The notes beneath the pieces are model-generated. The model was not told where the DNA came from. It worked only from the letters and a program-made list of their open reading frames with translations, and made no database searches. A program made the translations under genes and the position numbers. From positions 62,001-126,000 of the forward strand of contig NZ_LNNH01000032.1 in NCBI RefSeq assembly GCF_001542915.1: a stretch of 64,000 bases of DNA, given 5' to 3'. Shown here one piece after another: positions 44,637 through 52,733 of this stretch. Positions within the stretch are counted from its first letter, which is position 1, and every line of letters starts with the position of its first letter. The DNA comes from Peribacillus simplex (GTDB taxonomy: Bacteria; Bacillota; Bacilli; Bacillales; DSM-1321).

Positions 44637-44673
44637 ATGCCTGCAAGTCATAACTAAATAGACCTGCAGACAT
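44637..44673 (-). terminator. Expression-platform terminator of the kimA riboswitch
   Basis: An 11-bp stem (44663-44673 with 44637-44647, two G-U pairs) is followed on the minus strand by UUUUUAUUUUUU. It lies between the aptamer and the kimA start, so c-di-AMP binding would favour termination (off switch). Confidence 0.85.
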
Positions 44674-44710
44674 CAATTTTTTTGTCTAACAAGCTCCACC
44701 TTCCTTCTCA

Positions 44711-44840
44711 TATAACGCTTACGAGGTTAGCTGTCGGATTCGGACCTAAGAGTAGCCCTACCTTGGAAGGATTCACCCCTTGGATTATACAATAATCCCT
44801 ATAACGGGTCCCCCGCACCAAATGGTTTAAGCGATTTAGA
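44711..44840 (-). promoter_or_regulatory. c-di-AMP riboswitch (ydaO-yuaA class)
   Basis: Read on the minus strand the segment has the class's conserved blocks in order: ATCGCTTAA, GGTGCGGGGGACCC, GGGGTGAATCC, TAGGGC, CTCTTAGGTCCGAATCC, GACAGCTAACCTCGTAAGCG. The first and last blocks pair (CGCTTA / TAAGCG) to close the aptamer. It precedes a potassium importer, the best-known target of this class. Recognition is from memory of the consensus, but the match is extensive. Confidence 0.93.
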
Positions 44841-44991
44841 AATATGAAACTGTTGATTATCATACTCCCGTGAACTGGAAAAGTAAATGAAAATTTTCCT
44901 TGTAAAAAGAATATTTTTTTGCAACTAAGGTTATGTTGATAATCTATGCTTCCTACGAGATCCAAGCCCAGCAAATCCAGAAAGGATGACC

Positions 44992-45141
44992 GTGATTCGT
45001 ATGGCTAAAAATACAATGAAACCGATCCTATCGGATGAATTTTTAGATGAAGTGGTTAAAGAAATCAATGAACAATTTGGCGGGCCCCTAAATGAAAATA
45101 AGCATCACCTCCAGCATCCGGACGATGAAGAAAGAAGCTGA
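44992..45141 (+). CDS. Small acidic protein of unknown function (46-49 aa)
   Basis: From ATG 45001 the product is 46 residues: MAKNTMKPILSDEFLDEV, then VKEINEQFGGPLNENKHH and an acidic DDEERS end. AAAGGATG lies upstream at a spacing that suits GTG 44992 slightly better than ATG 45001. A strong terminator follows within 50 bases, and the helix-like LSDEFLDEVVKEINEQ stretch looks coding. I recall similar tiny bacillar proteins with an LSDEFL...EINEQ core but no function. Confidence 0.6.
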   Translation: MIRMAKNTMKPILSDEFLDEVVKEINEQFGGPLNENKHHLQHPDDEERS

Positions 45142-45187
45142 ATTTCCCCTATCCTACTGGATGTTTCGTACTTATCCATAGCGCTAT

Positions 45188-45222
45188 AAAAAAACTCCGG
45201 TAAATTCAACCGGAGTTTTTTT
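45188..45222 (+). terminator. Intrinsic terminator after the 46-aa gene
   Basis: A 14-bp perfect stem (45188-45201 / 45209-45222) with the GC core ACTCCGGT and A7/T7 outer part; active in both directions. Confidence 0.92.
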
Positions 45223-45560
45223 GGCTGCCCTGCCTTTCTTTGACGACTCGTCCAAACCGTTTTAGCTTATCCTCATAGAATGATAAAGTAGTCATCACCA
45301 AAAGCAGCAAGGATAATACTACGCGATCCTAAACCTTGTTTAAGGGAAGCATGTTTTTTCCATTTCATGGCCATATAGGTGCGTTTAGCCTTAGAAGACC
45401 AGCCAGCGTATCGTCATTTCCCCGCCAAATTCCCATCAAGCGCATACCTTAGTCCACTTTTTCACTCCTTCCGTCCCTGGGGCTTAATGTTTGGGTTGAT
45501 GAAACCCAATGGGAAGACTTATTGACGTCCTTACTTTTAGGGTTATCTTAATTTCAAAAG
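45223..45560. other. Intergenic region, nothing recognised
   Basis: About 340 bases between two small genes. No open frame with a Shine-Dalgarno sequence, no repeat and no structured RNA was recognised; the 3' end holds the Shine-Dalgarno of the next small ORF. Confidence 0.4.
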
Positions 45561-45572
45561 GAGGGATGAAAA

Positions 45573-45743
45573 ATGTATATGCATCATTCACCCAGAATGG
45601 GTATCATTCACACAGAATTGCCATATCTAGGGATGGCCGCGCAAGTATACACCGGATTTTTAGAATTTCAAAAGGATGTTGAGACTGTGCAAGAAACTGA
45701 AAACAGACAGTCGCTTTCCGCTCCTATAGATAAGTTTGAATGA
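45573..45743 (+). CDS. Small protein of unknown function (56 aa)
   Basis: AAAGGAGGG, a near-perfect Shine-Dalgarno sequence, precedes ATG 45573. The product starts MYMHHSPRMGIIHTELPYLG, has a short hydrophobic stretch (LGMAAQVYTGFLEF) and a hydrophilic tail ending PIDKFE. The DNA near the start holds a 15-base direct repeat, ATCATTCACMCAGAAT. A hairpin terminator follows. The strong ribosome-binding site is the main argument that it is real; no family was recognised. Confidence 0.55.
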   Translation: MYMHHSPRMGIIHTELPYLGMAAQVYTGFLEFQKDVETVQETENRQSLSAPIDKFE

Positions 45744-45789
45744 TCTCATGGCATTAACTGCCCCCATCATTCTTCATAGATACGATCTG

Positions 45790-45812
45790 AACCGACCTAT
45801 TAAAGGCCGGTT
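45790..45812 (+). terminator. Hairpin terminator after the 56-aa gene
   Basis: AACCGACCT pairs with AGGCCGGTT (9 bp, one A-C mismatch), followed by TTTATTATT, 46 bases after the stop codon. Confidence 0.7.
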
Positions 45813-46009
45813 TTTATTATTCAGCATACACACGCGTCCCATCAAAAGATGTTTAATTACAGATAAGAATTCCACATAATAAAGTTGCCTGAGTGGAATA
45901 AATTTACTTTTTTACGAATCATGATATATTAATATAGTTTTTTAGCACTTAAAGCGTTCAATTAAAAAAGATTGGTTTGTATACATAACAATGGAAGGGC
46001 CTTTATCAA

Positions 46010-46171
46010 ATGGAAAAGACGCATCATTTGCCAAGGCATGTCCAGTTTATGGCCTTGGTCGGACTGATTGGAACAGGGATCTTCAAGGGAAGTTCCGATT
46101 CATTGAATATGGCCGGTCCAAGTGTCGTGATAGCCTATTTAGAAGCCCTGAATGAAATTCAGGGCTTCTAA
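46010..46171 (+). pseudogene. Truncated amino-acid permease (APC family) N-terminus
   Basis: ATG 46010 follows GAAGGG by about 10 bases. The 53 codons read HLPRHVQFMALVGLIGTGIF and KGSSDSLNMAGPSVVIAYL, the start and first helix of LysP/GabP-type amino-acid permeases (RHxxFMALGGxIGTGLF...AGP). After IAYL the frame runs straight into a terminator hairpin and stops. About 400 residues are missing, so a deletion appears to have joined the 5' end of the gene to its own terminator. Confidence 0.75.
46142..46168 (+). terminator. Terminator hairpin fused to the truncated permease
   Basis: A 12-bp perfect stem GAAGCCCTGAAT / ATTCAGGGCTTC with a GAA loop lies inside the last codons of the permease remnant. 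The U-tract is poor (TAAATATT). Confidence 0.6.
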
Positions 46172-46308
46172 ATATTATCCACTTATCCCCAAAAATTGAA
46201 TTTTCCGATGGATTTTTCCTGATAACCTTATCTTTTTATTATATTTTCACCATACATATGTTAAAATATCCAATGAACCAATCATCCTACAAATTTGAGG
46301 TGTATTTG

Positions 46309-46986
46309 TTGTCCATATCCAAAGCAAATCGTTTATCACTTGTCGAACAGGTCGTTTCCCAAATCGAGACATTAATCGAATCCGGCGAATGGGAGATTGG
46401 AAGTCAGATTCCGCCTGAAATGGATTTGATCAAACAATTCGATGTAAGCAGAAATACATTAAGAGAAGCGATACGATCTCTTGTTTATGCAGGACTTTTA
46501 ATCACGCAACAAGGAAAAGGAACATTCGTCAAATCAGCAAGTGCCTTGGGCGCCGCATTTCAAAGAAGGATCCAACGATCAAGTTTATTTGAAACGTTAG
46601 AGGTGCGTCATGCCCTTGAAAGGCAAGGAGCCCAATTGGCCGCTGCTAGACGCGATCAAGAAGATATCGAAAAATTACGGCTGCACATAACAGCCTGCAG
46701 CAAAGCGGCAGAAGCCAAAGACCTCAAGGCATATGAGGAAGCGGATATACAGTTGCATAAAACGATCATGGCTTCCTCACATAATGGCTTATTGATTGAC
46801 TTGTACGAACATATGGAGGATTCCTTGCATGATTCGATCCATCAAATCGCTGGGATGAGTCCTGATGCGAATTTACACTTAAGCATCCATTGCAATCTAG
46901 TTGAAGCCATCATCGACCAGGATGTGGAGCGGGCAATCGATTCGGTGAATGGATACATTGCACATTTCAAAAAATTCATAGACTAA
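46309..46986 (+). CDS. GntR-family (FadR subfamily) transcriptional regulator
   Basis: About 225 residues. The N-terminal winged helix has SLVEQVVSQIETLIESGEW, LPP-like IPPEMDLIKQFDVSRNTLREAIRSLVYAGLL and QQGKGTFV; the C-terminal FCD domain (residues ~95-220) has LEVRHALERQGAQLAA and metal-site histidines (LHKTIMASSHN, LHLSIHCNLVEAI). I start at TTG 46309, which follows GAGGTG by 6 bases; an ATG at 46258 has no Shine-Dalgarno. Stop and next gene are 15 bases apart, so it is co-transcribed with the MFS carrier and presumably regulates it in response to the carried acid. Confidence 0.9.
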   Translation: MSISKANRLSLVEQVVSQIETLIESGEWEIGSQIPPEMDLIKQFDVSRNTLREAIRSLVYAGLLITQQGKGTFVKSASALGAAFQRRIQRSSLFETLEVRHALERQGAQLAAARRDQEDIEKLRLHITACSKAAEAKDLKAYEEADIQLHKTIMASSHNGLLIDLYEHMEDSLHDSIHQIAGMSPDANLHLSIHCNLVEAIIDQDVERAIDSVNGYIAHFKKFID

Positions 46987-47001
46987 GTACGGAGGAATAT
47001 T

Positions 47002-48228
47002 ATGGCCATGCAACAAGCGGTAAATCAGCTAGAACAAAACAAACTGAATAGTAATACCAAACTTGGACTGCTCATCATCGGAATTATCCTACTCGCAGCC
47101 AATCTAAGGGCTCCCCTTACATCAGTCGGTCCCCTTGTAACATCGATCCGCGATGCATTGGGAATCACCAATGCACTATCTGGTTCTTTAACGACTTTGC
47201 CTTTGCTCTCTTTCGCTTTATTATCTCCATTTGCACCTAGGATAGCCCGGCGTTTCGGGATGGAGCTCACCTTATTTGCATCTTTGATATTATTAACGGT
47301 CGGAATTGCAATACGCTCACTTGGCGGTGTCCCGACATTGTTCATCGGAACGATTTTAATCGGGCTTGCCATCGCAATTGGCAATGTTTTGTTACCTAGC
47401 CTGATCAAGCATAACTTTGCAAGAAATATCGGTTTGATGACCGGAGTTTATGCCGTTTCCATGAATTTATGCGGGGCCATGGCATCCGGCATCAGTATCC
47501 CCATTGCATCTTCATCGAGCATGGGTTGGGCTGGTGCCCTCGGATGCTGGGGCATCCTATCGCTCATCACCATTTTCTTCTGGATGCCGCAATTAAGACG
47601 GCCATTTAAAGGGGAAAGAAACGTACAAACCGTTAACAAACAAAAAAACACGAATCTGTGGCGTTCAGGGTTAGCATGGCAAATTACGTTTTTCATGGGC
47701 TTACAATCCTTCATCTTCTATACAGTCATAACCTGGATGCCTGAAATCCTCGAGCAAAAAGGGCTTAACGCCGATGAAGCCGGCTGGATGCTATCCATCA
47801 TGCAGCTTGCCGTCATTCCCATCACCTTCATTGTGCCGATTTTAGCCGGGCGTCTCCAGAGCCAGCGTATATTGGTGGTCCCGCCTGCCGTCTTCCTTGT
47901 TGTGGGGATTTTCGGCATCCTATATGGAAGCGAGCTATTGATCCCGGTATGCATGATGCTGATTGGGATTGGAGTCGGAACCATATTCAGCTTATCGATG
48001 ATGTTTTTTAGTCTGCGCACACGAAGTACCCATGAAGCGACGGAATTGTCAGGTATGGCCCAATCATTCGGGTACCTCCTAGCTGCCGTTGGACCCGTGT
48101 TATTCGGCTGGCTGCATGACATGACACATAGCTGGACCATTCCATTATTAATGCTAGTGATCATATCTGCCCTAATTTTCATCGTTGGAATGCGTGCAGG
48201 GAAAAATGAATATGTAACAGCTCATTAA
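47002..48228 (+). CDS. CynX/NimT-family MFS transporter (YycB-like)
   Basis: A 408-residue membrane carrier with 12 hydrophobic segments. The opening LLIIGIILLAANLRAPLTSVGPL is the family hallmark (N-L-R-x-x-x-T-x-V-G-P), followed by TLPLLSFALLSPFAPRIARRFG in the motif-A position. The family includes E. coli CynX (cyanate) and YeaN/NimT; B. subtilis YycB is similar. Substrate here is unknown. GGAGG precedes ATG 47002; it forms an operon with the GntR regulator and ends at a strong terminator. Confidence 0.9.
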   Translation: MAMQQAVNQLEQNKLNSNTKLGLLIIGIILLAANLRAPLTSVGPLVTSIRDALGITNALSGSLTTLPLLSFALLSPFAPRIARRFGMELTLFASLILLTVGIAIRSLGGVPTLFIGTILIGLAIAIGNVLLPSLIKHNFARNIGLMTGVYAVSMNLCGAMASGISIPIASSSSMGWAGALGCWGILSLITIFFWMPQLRRPFKGERNVQTVNKQKNTNLWRSGLAWQITFFMGLQSFIFYTVITWMPEILEQKGLNADEAGWMLSIMQLAVIPITFIVPILAGRLQSQRILVVPPAVFLVVGIFGILYGSELLIPVCMMLIGIGVGTIFSLSMMFFSLRTRSTHEATELSGMAQSFGYLLAAVGPVLFGWLHDMTHSWTIPLLMLVIISALIFIVGMRAGKNEYVTAH

Positions 48229-48237
48229 CTACATGAA

Positions 48238-48270
48238 AAAATGATCCCAGTATAATATTGGGATCATTTT
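48238..48270 (+). terminator. Intrinsic terminator after the CynX-type gene
   Basis: A 12-bp perfect stem AAAATGATCCCA / TGGGATCATTTT with a 9-nt loop, followed by CTTT, 10 bases after the stop codon. Confidence 0.9.
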
Positions 48271-48756
48271 CTTTAGTTTGGTATTCACTGTGGCAAGATG
48301 CTTTCCACCAAAACTAAACTGAAGGATGGCCGTGTTCCTGTAGGGGCACACCTCTAGCTCGATCATTCATTTTTTCAGCTACCAAAGTAGTATCCTGAAA
48401 GAGTACCAGAAAGTCAGCAATTTTCGTTTGTGATTTTGATTTTGTGTTTTGTGTTAGGAAGTAGCTACAGGCATCCTCTAAATGGCCATGAATTTATGGT
48501 GGATTGTATTCGCCTTAAAACTTCTGTCAGCAAAGCAAGATGACTCATTAACCATCTTGAGTGAACAAAGTAATGATCTGAATGAACTGACGAGGTAGTC
48601 TATTCGTAGCATACTGTAATTTATAAACTTTTCATATTTAGAGGCAGAAAGTAGAAGATCTTGGCTCATTGCGTTAACGAGGTAAGGCATCATGCTTGAT
48701 TTTTTTGAATCACGTTTGGGAACGGACCGATTCAAACATGAAAAAATTTCACTAGG
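48271..48756. other. Intergenic region without a supported gene
   Basis: About 490 bases. An 85-codon minus-strand frame (48478-48735) is open, with a lysine-serine-rich composition, but it lacks a Shine-Dalgarno sequence and recognisable family; it might be a decayed gene piece. Nothing else was seen. Confidence 0.4.
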
Positions 48757-50253
48757 TCAAACAATGTCATCTTCAAAAGGGTATAAGATATTGGGGTTTA
48801 AACCATACCTATCAATAAAATTCTTTCTGGTAAATATCTTGATTTCTTTTAATTCGGAAGGTGTTGGAAATGATGACACTTTGTATATTGGAATGTGCTC
48901 TATATTAATCAATTGCCCTAAGTCAGTAGTTATTAATATATCGAATCCATTTTTTCTAAATAGTGAATCTATATCAGAAAAGTCCATTACATAGATATTC
49001 AGCCGGTTTCCAAAATGATGTTTTAAGACTTCACGAATATAATCTTTCTCGACATATGAACGGCAAACTAAAGCCGCTTCGATAACCATCTGATTTTTTT
49101 TCCTTAATATAGAAGCTTGGACCAACATGAATATTTCCAAAATTTCGATATCTTCAAAATATATAGAGAACTTTCTCGAAATATCTTCTGCTATTTTTCC
49201 AATCATCCCAAATAGAGGGTTTTTTTCGAAATACGGAACGAATTGCAAGATATTATTTATTCTCGTATCTGTCTTTAATATCAAATCAAAAGTGATTCCG
49301 CGAAGTGTTTGCGCAAATTGGTACATGAAGATGTCGTCCTGGGAAACATCCAAGCCAATTTCTTTTGATAAATTATCAAGAAAATGATTTAAAGGCCTGC
49401 CACTGTCCGAATTAAGCTTGGAACGTATGTACCGGAGTTCCTGTGTACGATTTAAAGACATTTCTTCACTCATTAAATATAAAGAAAAAAAGAATATTTC
49501 TTGAATTTGTGTCTCCCTATTCGGGATTTTTTCCATGAAGTTGAATAATTTCTTTGATATTTCAAACACTCTCGATCCTTCGTTTTCATCGATAACCGCT
49601 TGCGGGATGGTTACAAAGCAACTATGGGCTATGCGAATGTTAGAGATATGAAGGATTATCGCCAATCTTTGGATTGCCCCCATATGTAAGGAGGTCCTAT
49701 GCTCCTTCAAAAGCTTCAATACTTGTTCTTGAAACTCTTTAAGATCGAAGGATGTAATGAATTCATTTAAGTTCCCTGACATATACTCAACATACTGCAT
49801 AATGAAGCGCCTGATCTTTTTTTCATCACCAACGATTTTATACGGACTATAAGTTAATTGAACTCCGGCACTTTTCACTACTTCTTCTATCTTCTCAAGC
49901 TGCCTGTACACTGTGGAACGGCTGATATGAACATGTTGTGTAATGTAATTTATGGTCACTCCATTATTAAGAAGAATTAATTCCAAGGTTTGAAAATAGG
50001 TATTTTCACTTTTAAGATGAAACCAAAGCTCTTCTATGGTACCGTTTTTCGGTTTAATTAGTCTTACACCTTGAACTTCATTTTTTTCAATTTTCCATTC
50101 TGGCGGAAGTGTTGAACCAGTATGTAATAAATCCCTCCATAATGTACTTTTTGAATAACCTGTTTTTTTTGAGAGCTCGTTTAAACTGCACCAGGTATCT
50201 TCATAAAATAAATGATACATAAGTTCTGAATAACGATCATTAAATCGATTCAT
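48757..50253 (-). CDS. Mga/AtxA-like PRD-containing transcriptional regulator
   Basis: About 498 residues. Two N-terminal helix-turn-helix units (SLNELSKKTGYSKSTLWRDL, then NYITQHVHISRSTVYRQLEK) have the Mga-type arrangement. The middle (~residues 165-390) is helical and PRD-like, with RFIMQYVEYM and QRLAIILHISNIRIAHSC. The C-terminus resembles an EIIB-like domain (VCRSYVEKDYIREVLKHHFG). Mga of streptococci and AtxA of B. anthracis share this plan and are controlled by PTS phosphorylation of PRD histidines. ATG 50253 is chosen for AAAGGTGAT just upstream; the frame extends to 50307. It is monocistronic and its target is unknown. Confidence 0.8.
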   Translation of the reverse strand: MNRFNDRYSELMYHLFYEDTWCSLNELSKKTGYSKSTLWRDLLHTGSTLPPEWKIEKNEVQGVRLIKPKNGTIEELWFHLKSENTYFQTLELILLNNGVTINYITQHVHISRSTVYRQLEKIEEVVKSAGVQLTYSPYKIVGDEKKIRRFIMQYVEYMSGNLNEFITSFDLKEFQEQVLKLLKEHRTSLHMGAIQRLAIILHISNIRIAHSCFVTIPQAVIDENEGSRVFEISKKLFNFMEKIPNRETQIQEIFFFSLYLMSEEMSLNRTQELRYIRSKLNSDSGRPLNHFLDNLSKEIGLDVSQDDIFMYQFAQTLRGITFDLILKTDTRINNILQFVPYFEKNPLFGMIGKIAEDISRKFSIYFEDIEILEIFMLVQASILRKKNQMVIEAALVCRSYVEKDYIREVLKHHFGNRLNIYVMDFSDIDSLFRKNGFDILITTDLGQLINIEHIPIYKVSSFPTPSELKEIKIFTRKNFIDRYGLNPNILYPFEDDIV

Positions 50254-50307
50254 ACTATCACCTTTAACTTTACTAATTTTCATATCTACTAAACAAGCTT
50301 TCGACAC

Positions 50308-50780
50308 AGGTACTTAAGTACCAAAACTCCCTTCATCATAAAAAAAATTAACATACTCACTACTTACAACCCAAATTTATCACATTTTCTACCTGATGTC
50401 GTTTCATATGCAACACATGAAATTCAAATATTGAAACTTGACAAGTCTTTACCCGTTCATTAAAATTTCAAAAAAAACACTTAAGTTTACATTATCCTAT
50501 TGGATTGTTCCCGCTTCATAGGACAAAGATCTCCTTGTTACATCAATAATGGCCTAGTATAAGCAAGTAAAGGAGCAGGTAATCAAGAAGATAGTTATCT
50601 TATCTTTCAAAAAATGAAATACACAACAAACAAGCATTAGTATTCCAAAATTGAAACAATGTATTTCATTTTAGACACAAGCCTATTACTTTAGCATCAC
50701 TATTTTGAGGTCTCCACTTATTTACACAGTTACGGTCTTCACAAAATAAAAACACCGGTTTGCAGAAATGATAAAAGAAA
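50308..50780. other. AT-rich intergenic region
   Basis: About 470 bases upstream of the Mga-like gene and downstream of the small-gene terminator. No gene is supported. The repeated ATGAAAT/ATTTCAT-type words (for example TTGAAACTTGAC, ATTGAAACAATG) near 50430-50670 might be regulatory but form no convincing array. Confidence 0.35.
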
Positions 50781-50782
50781 AC

Positions 50783-50820
50783 GCAGATGGAGTTTCCCTA
50801 AAAAACACTACTCCATCTGC
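50783..50820 (-). terminator. Intrinsic terminator downstream of the 66-aa gene
   Basis: An 11-bp perfect stem GCAGATGGAGT / ACTCCATCTGC with a 16-nt loop is followed on the minus strand by GUUUUCUUUU. Confidence 0.8.
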
Positions 50821-51003
50821 AACTTCCTGGATATGCCACATTTATGATCGTTGGAAAGACCGCTTTATCATGACACTTTCCTGATGCGTGATCAGTTCTC
50901 GAATTTCCGGAAAGAAAAAGACTGCGGAGGGTTATCTCCCATACAGTCTGGTCATAGCGGCGTTTCACCTCCATGGCTTTCTTACTGGAAAATACAACGC
51001 CCA

Positions 51004-51204
51004 TCAATATTCATAATGGACCAATCTCTTAGGGAGAATCTTTACAGACTGCAGATCGACCTTTTGCAAATGAGATATAGGGGCTAATTCGAACTTTCCA
51101 TGCTTACCGTCAAGTGAAAGAAGCTCGGCTGTTAAATCATTTCCATAGATGTAAATAATTTTATATTGTCTTGATTTATAGATCACCTTATCACCAATCT
51201 TCAT
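51004..51204 (-). CDS. Small hypothetical protein (66 aa)
   Basis: The product starts MKIGDKVIYKSRQYKIIYIYG and is beta-rich (the spaced VIYK, YKIIYIY, AELLSLDG strands look like an SH3/KOW-type barrel), then runs to a basic C-terminus (KILPKRLVHYEY). GAGGG lies 5 bases before the ATG, and a terminator follows at 50783. No family was recognised with confidence. A downstream frame overlapping its stop (50798-51007) runs into the terminator and is not called. Confidence 0.6.
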   Translation of the reverse strand: MKIGDKVIYKSRQYKIIYIYGNDLTAELLSLDGKHGKFELAPISHLQKVDLQSVKILPKRLVHYEY

Positions 51205-51237
51205 AAGCGCCCTCGTTTCTATTGCAGAATAAAACAG

Positions 51238-51279
51238 CCTTCCAAAAATGAAATGAGGCTCAATTCCATTTTTGGAAGG
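51238..51279 (-). terminator. Intrinsic terminator downstream of the 57-aa gene
   Basis: A 13-bp perfect stem (51238-51250 / 51267-51279) is followed on the minus strand by CUGUUUUAUU, 17 bases after the stop codon. Confidence 0.8.
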
Positions 51280-51295
51280 GGAAGATTAAAAATAT

Positions 51296-51469
51296 TCATG
51301 CGGAATCTTCATTATTTACTACAATGGAATGAAGTTCTATCGCTTTTATATTTTCCACTAACCTTTTTCTTGTACTTTCTATCTCTCTTCCATATAAACC
51401 CTTTTGTTTACTTGAAAGATACACCAATTTGTCAATATCTCGATAAATCTTTTTAAACGTCATTCTCAT
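51296..51469 (-). CDS. Small helical hypothetical protein (57 aa)
   Basis: From ATG 51469 the product starts MRMTFKKIYRDIDKLVYLSS and continues with a charged helical KQKGLYGREIESTRKRL segment. AAGGAGG is 10 bases upstream of this ATG but only 1 base from an in-frame ATG at 51478, so the internal start is preferred. A strong terminator follows. Function unknown; it lies just downstream of the polysaccharide operon in the same direction, possibly as an independent unit. Confidence 0.6.
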   Translation of the reverse strand: MRMTFKKIYRDIDKLVYLSSKQKGLYGREIESTRKRLVENIKAIELHSIVVNNEDSA

Positions 51470-51560
51470 ATCCGGCATGCCTCCTTTTATTTGGTAAGGA
51501 AGGTTCTTTCCTGATTGTTCCGGTACTTTTATATCTGGATATATGGCTTAGTCCGAAATC

Positions 51561-52721
51561 TCATTGGGTCATTTTGGATGGTGCTGCAATTTCCTTTACA
51601 ATCGCCGCTATACGATCCTGGTCTTCTTTTGTCATGGCGGAGCCGGATGGCAGGCAAAGACCTTGTTCAAATAACCTGCTTGAAACACCGATATCGTCCG
51701 CGGCGGTGAAAAATGCTGAACCTTTAAAGATAGGCTGTAAGTGCAAGGGTTTCCACAACGGTCTTGATTCTATATTTTCCGCTTCCAGTGCATGGATGAT
51801 ATCAATCGGCCGTGTACCGGTAACTTTTTCATCTATGATTACTGCCGTAAGCCAGCGGTTCCCCCTCGTATCCTTCAACTCAGGCATGAATGCGATTCCT
51901 GGTATAGCTCCCAATGACTTTTGATACCGATCAAAAACTCCTCTTCGTGCGCTGACACGATCGTCCAACACTTCCAATTGGGCCCGGCCGACTCCAGCTA
52001 ATATGTTACTCAGGCGATAATTATAGCCTACCGAGCTATGTTCATAGTGAATGGCCGGATCACGCGCCTGAGTGGATAGAAAAAGTGCTTTATCCAAATA
52101 ATCTTCATTATCAGAAACGAGCATCCCACCTCCAGATGCTGTAATGATCTTATTTCCGTTTAACGAATAAATTCCCATATCACCGAACGATCCCGTTTGT
52201 TTTCCCTTAAAAGTGCTTCCAAGCGATTCAGCTGCGTCCTCGATCAAGGCAACCTTATATTTCCTGCAAATGCTCTGAATTTCCTCCACCTTTGCACTTT
52301 GACCAAACAGATGGACTAAAATGACGGCTTTAGGAATCCTGCGTTTCTTCTTGGCTGTATCCAATGCTATTTCCAATGCTTGAGGAGACATATTCCATGT
52401 ATCGAATTCAGAATCAATGAAGACCGGTTCCGCTCCTTGGTAAACAATGGGATTCGCACTTGCTATGAAAGTAAAGGAAGAACAAAATACGGTATCTCCC
52501 CTGCTTACTCCCAATACTTTCAGGGCCAAATGGATTGCGGAGGTACCGGAGCTTACCGCCAATGCCCCATTAGTGCCGGCATATTGCGCAAAGCCTTCTT
52601 CCAAAGCCTTTACGTTCGGCCCTAGAGGTGCAATCCAATTCGTCTCGAAGGCTTGTTCAACATAATATTGCTCATTCCCACTCATATGAGGCGGTGAAAG
52701 AAAAACTCTTTTTTGCACCAT
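51561..52721 (-). CDS. epsN: DegT/DnrJ/EryC1-family aminotransferase (EpsN/PglE-like)
   Basis: The 386-residue PLP enzyme has the sugar-aminotransferase pattern: ALAVSSGTSAIHLAL, an FTFIASANPIVYQGAEPVFID segment, the Asp contacting PLP in IEDAAESLGS and the PLP lysine in SLNGNKIITASGGG. EpsN/PglE transfers an amino group to C4 of UDP-4-keto-6-deoxy-GlcNAc. AAGGAGGGGA precedes ATG 52721, 12 bases after the epsM-like stop. Last gene of the polysaccharide operon; no clear terminator was found after it. Confidence 0.9.
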   Translation of the reverse strand: MVQKRVFLSPPHMSGNEQYYVEQAFETNWIAPLGPNVKALEEGFAQYAGTNGALAVSSGTSAIHLALKVLGVSRGDTVFCSSFTFIASANPIVYQGAEPVFIDSEFDTWNMSPQALEIALDTAKKKRRIPKAVILVHLFGQSAKVEEIQSICRKYKVALIEDAAESLGSTFKGKQTGSFGDMGIYSLNGNKIITASGGGMLVSDNEDYLDKALFLSTQARDPAIHYEHSSVGYNYRLSNILAGVGRAQLEVLDDRVSARRGVFDRYQKSLGAIPGIAFMPELKDTRGNRWLTAVIIDEKVTGTRPIDIIHALEAENIESRPLWKPLHLQPIFKGSAFFTAADDIGVSSRLFEQGLCLPSGSAMTKEDQDRIAAIVKEIAAPSKMTQ

Positions 52722-52733
52722 TCCATCCCCTCC

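Noticed and set aside
44708-44974. 88-codon minus-strand open frame
   Set aside because: It covers the conserved blocks of the c-di-AMP riboswitch, so the conservation is RNA structure, not protein.
48478-48735. 85-codon minus-strand frame that might be a transposase piece
   Set aside because: No transposase motif or other family could be recognised and there is no ribosome-binding site.
50798-51007. 69-codon minus-strand frame overlapping the stop of the 66-aa gene
   Set aside because: The 4-base overlap looked like translational coupling, but the frame starts at TTG without its own Shine-Dalgarno and ends inside a terminator stem.
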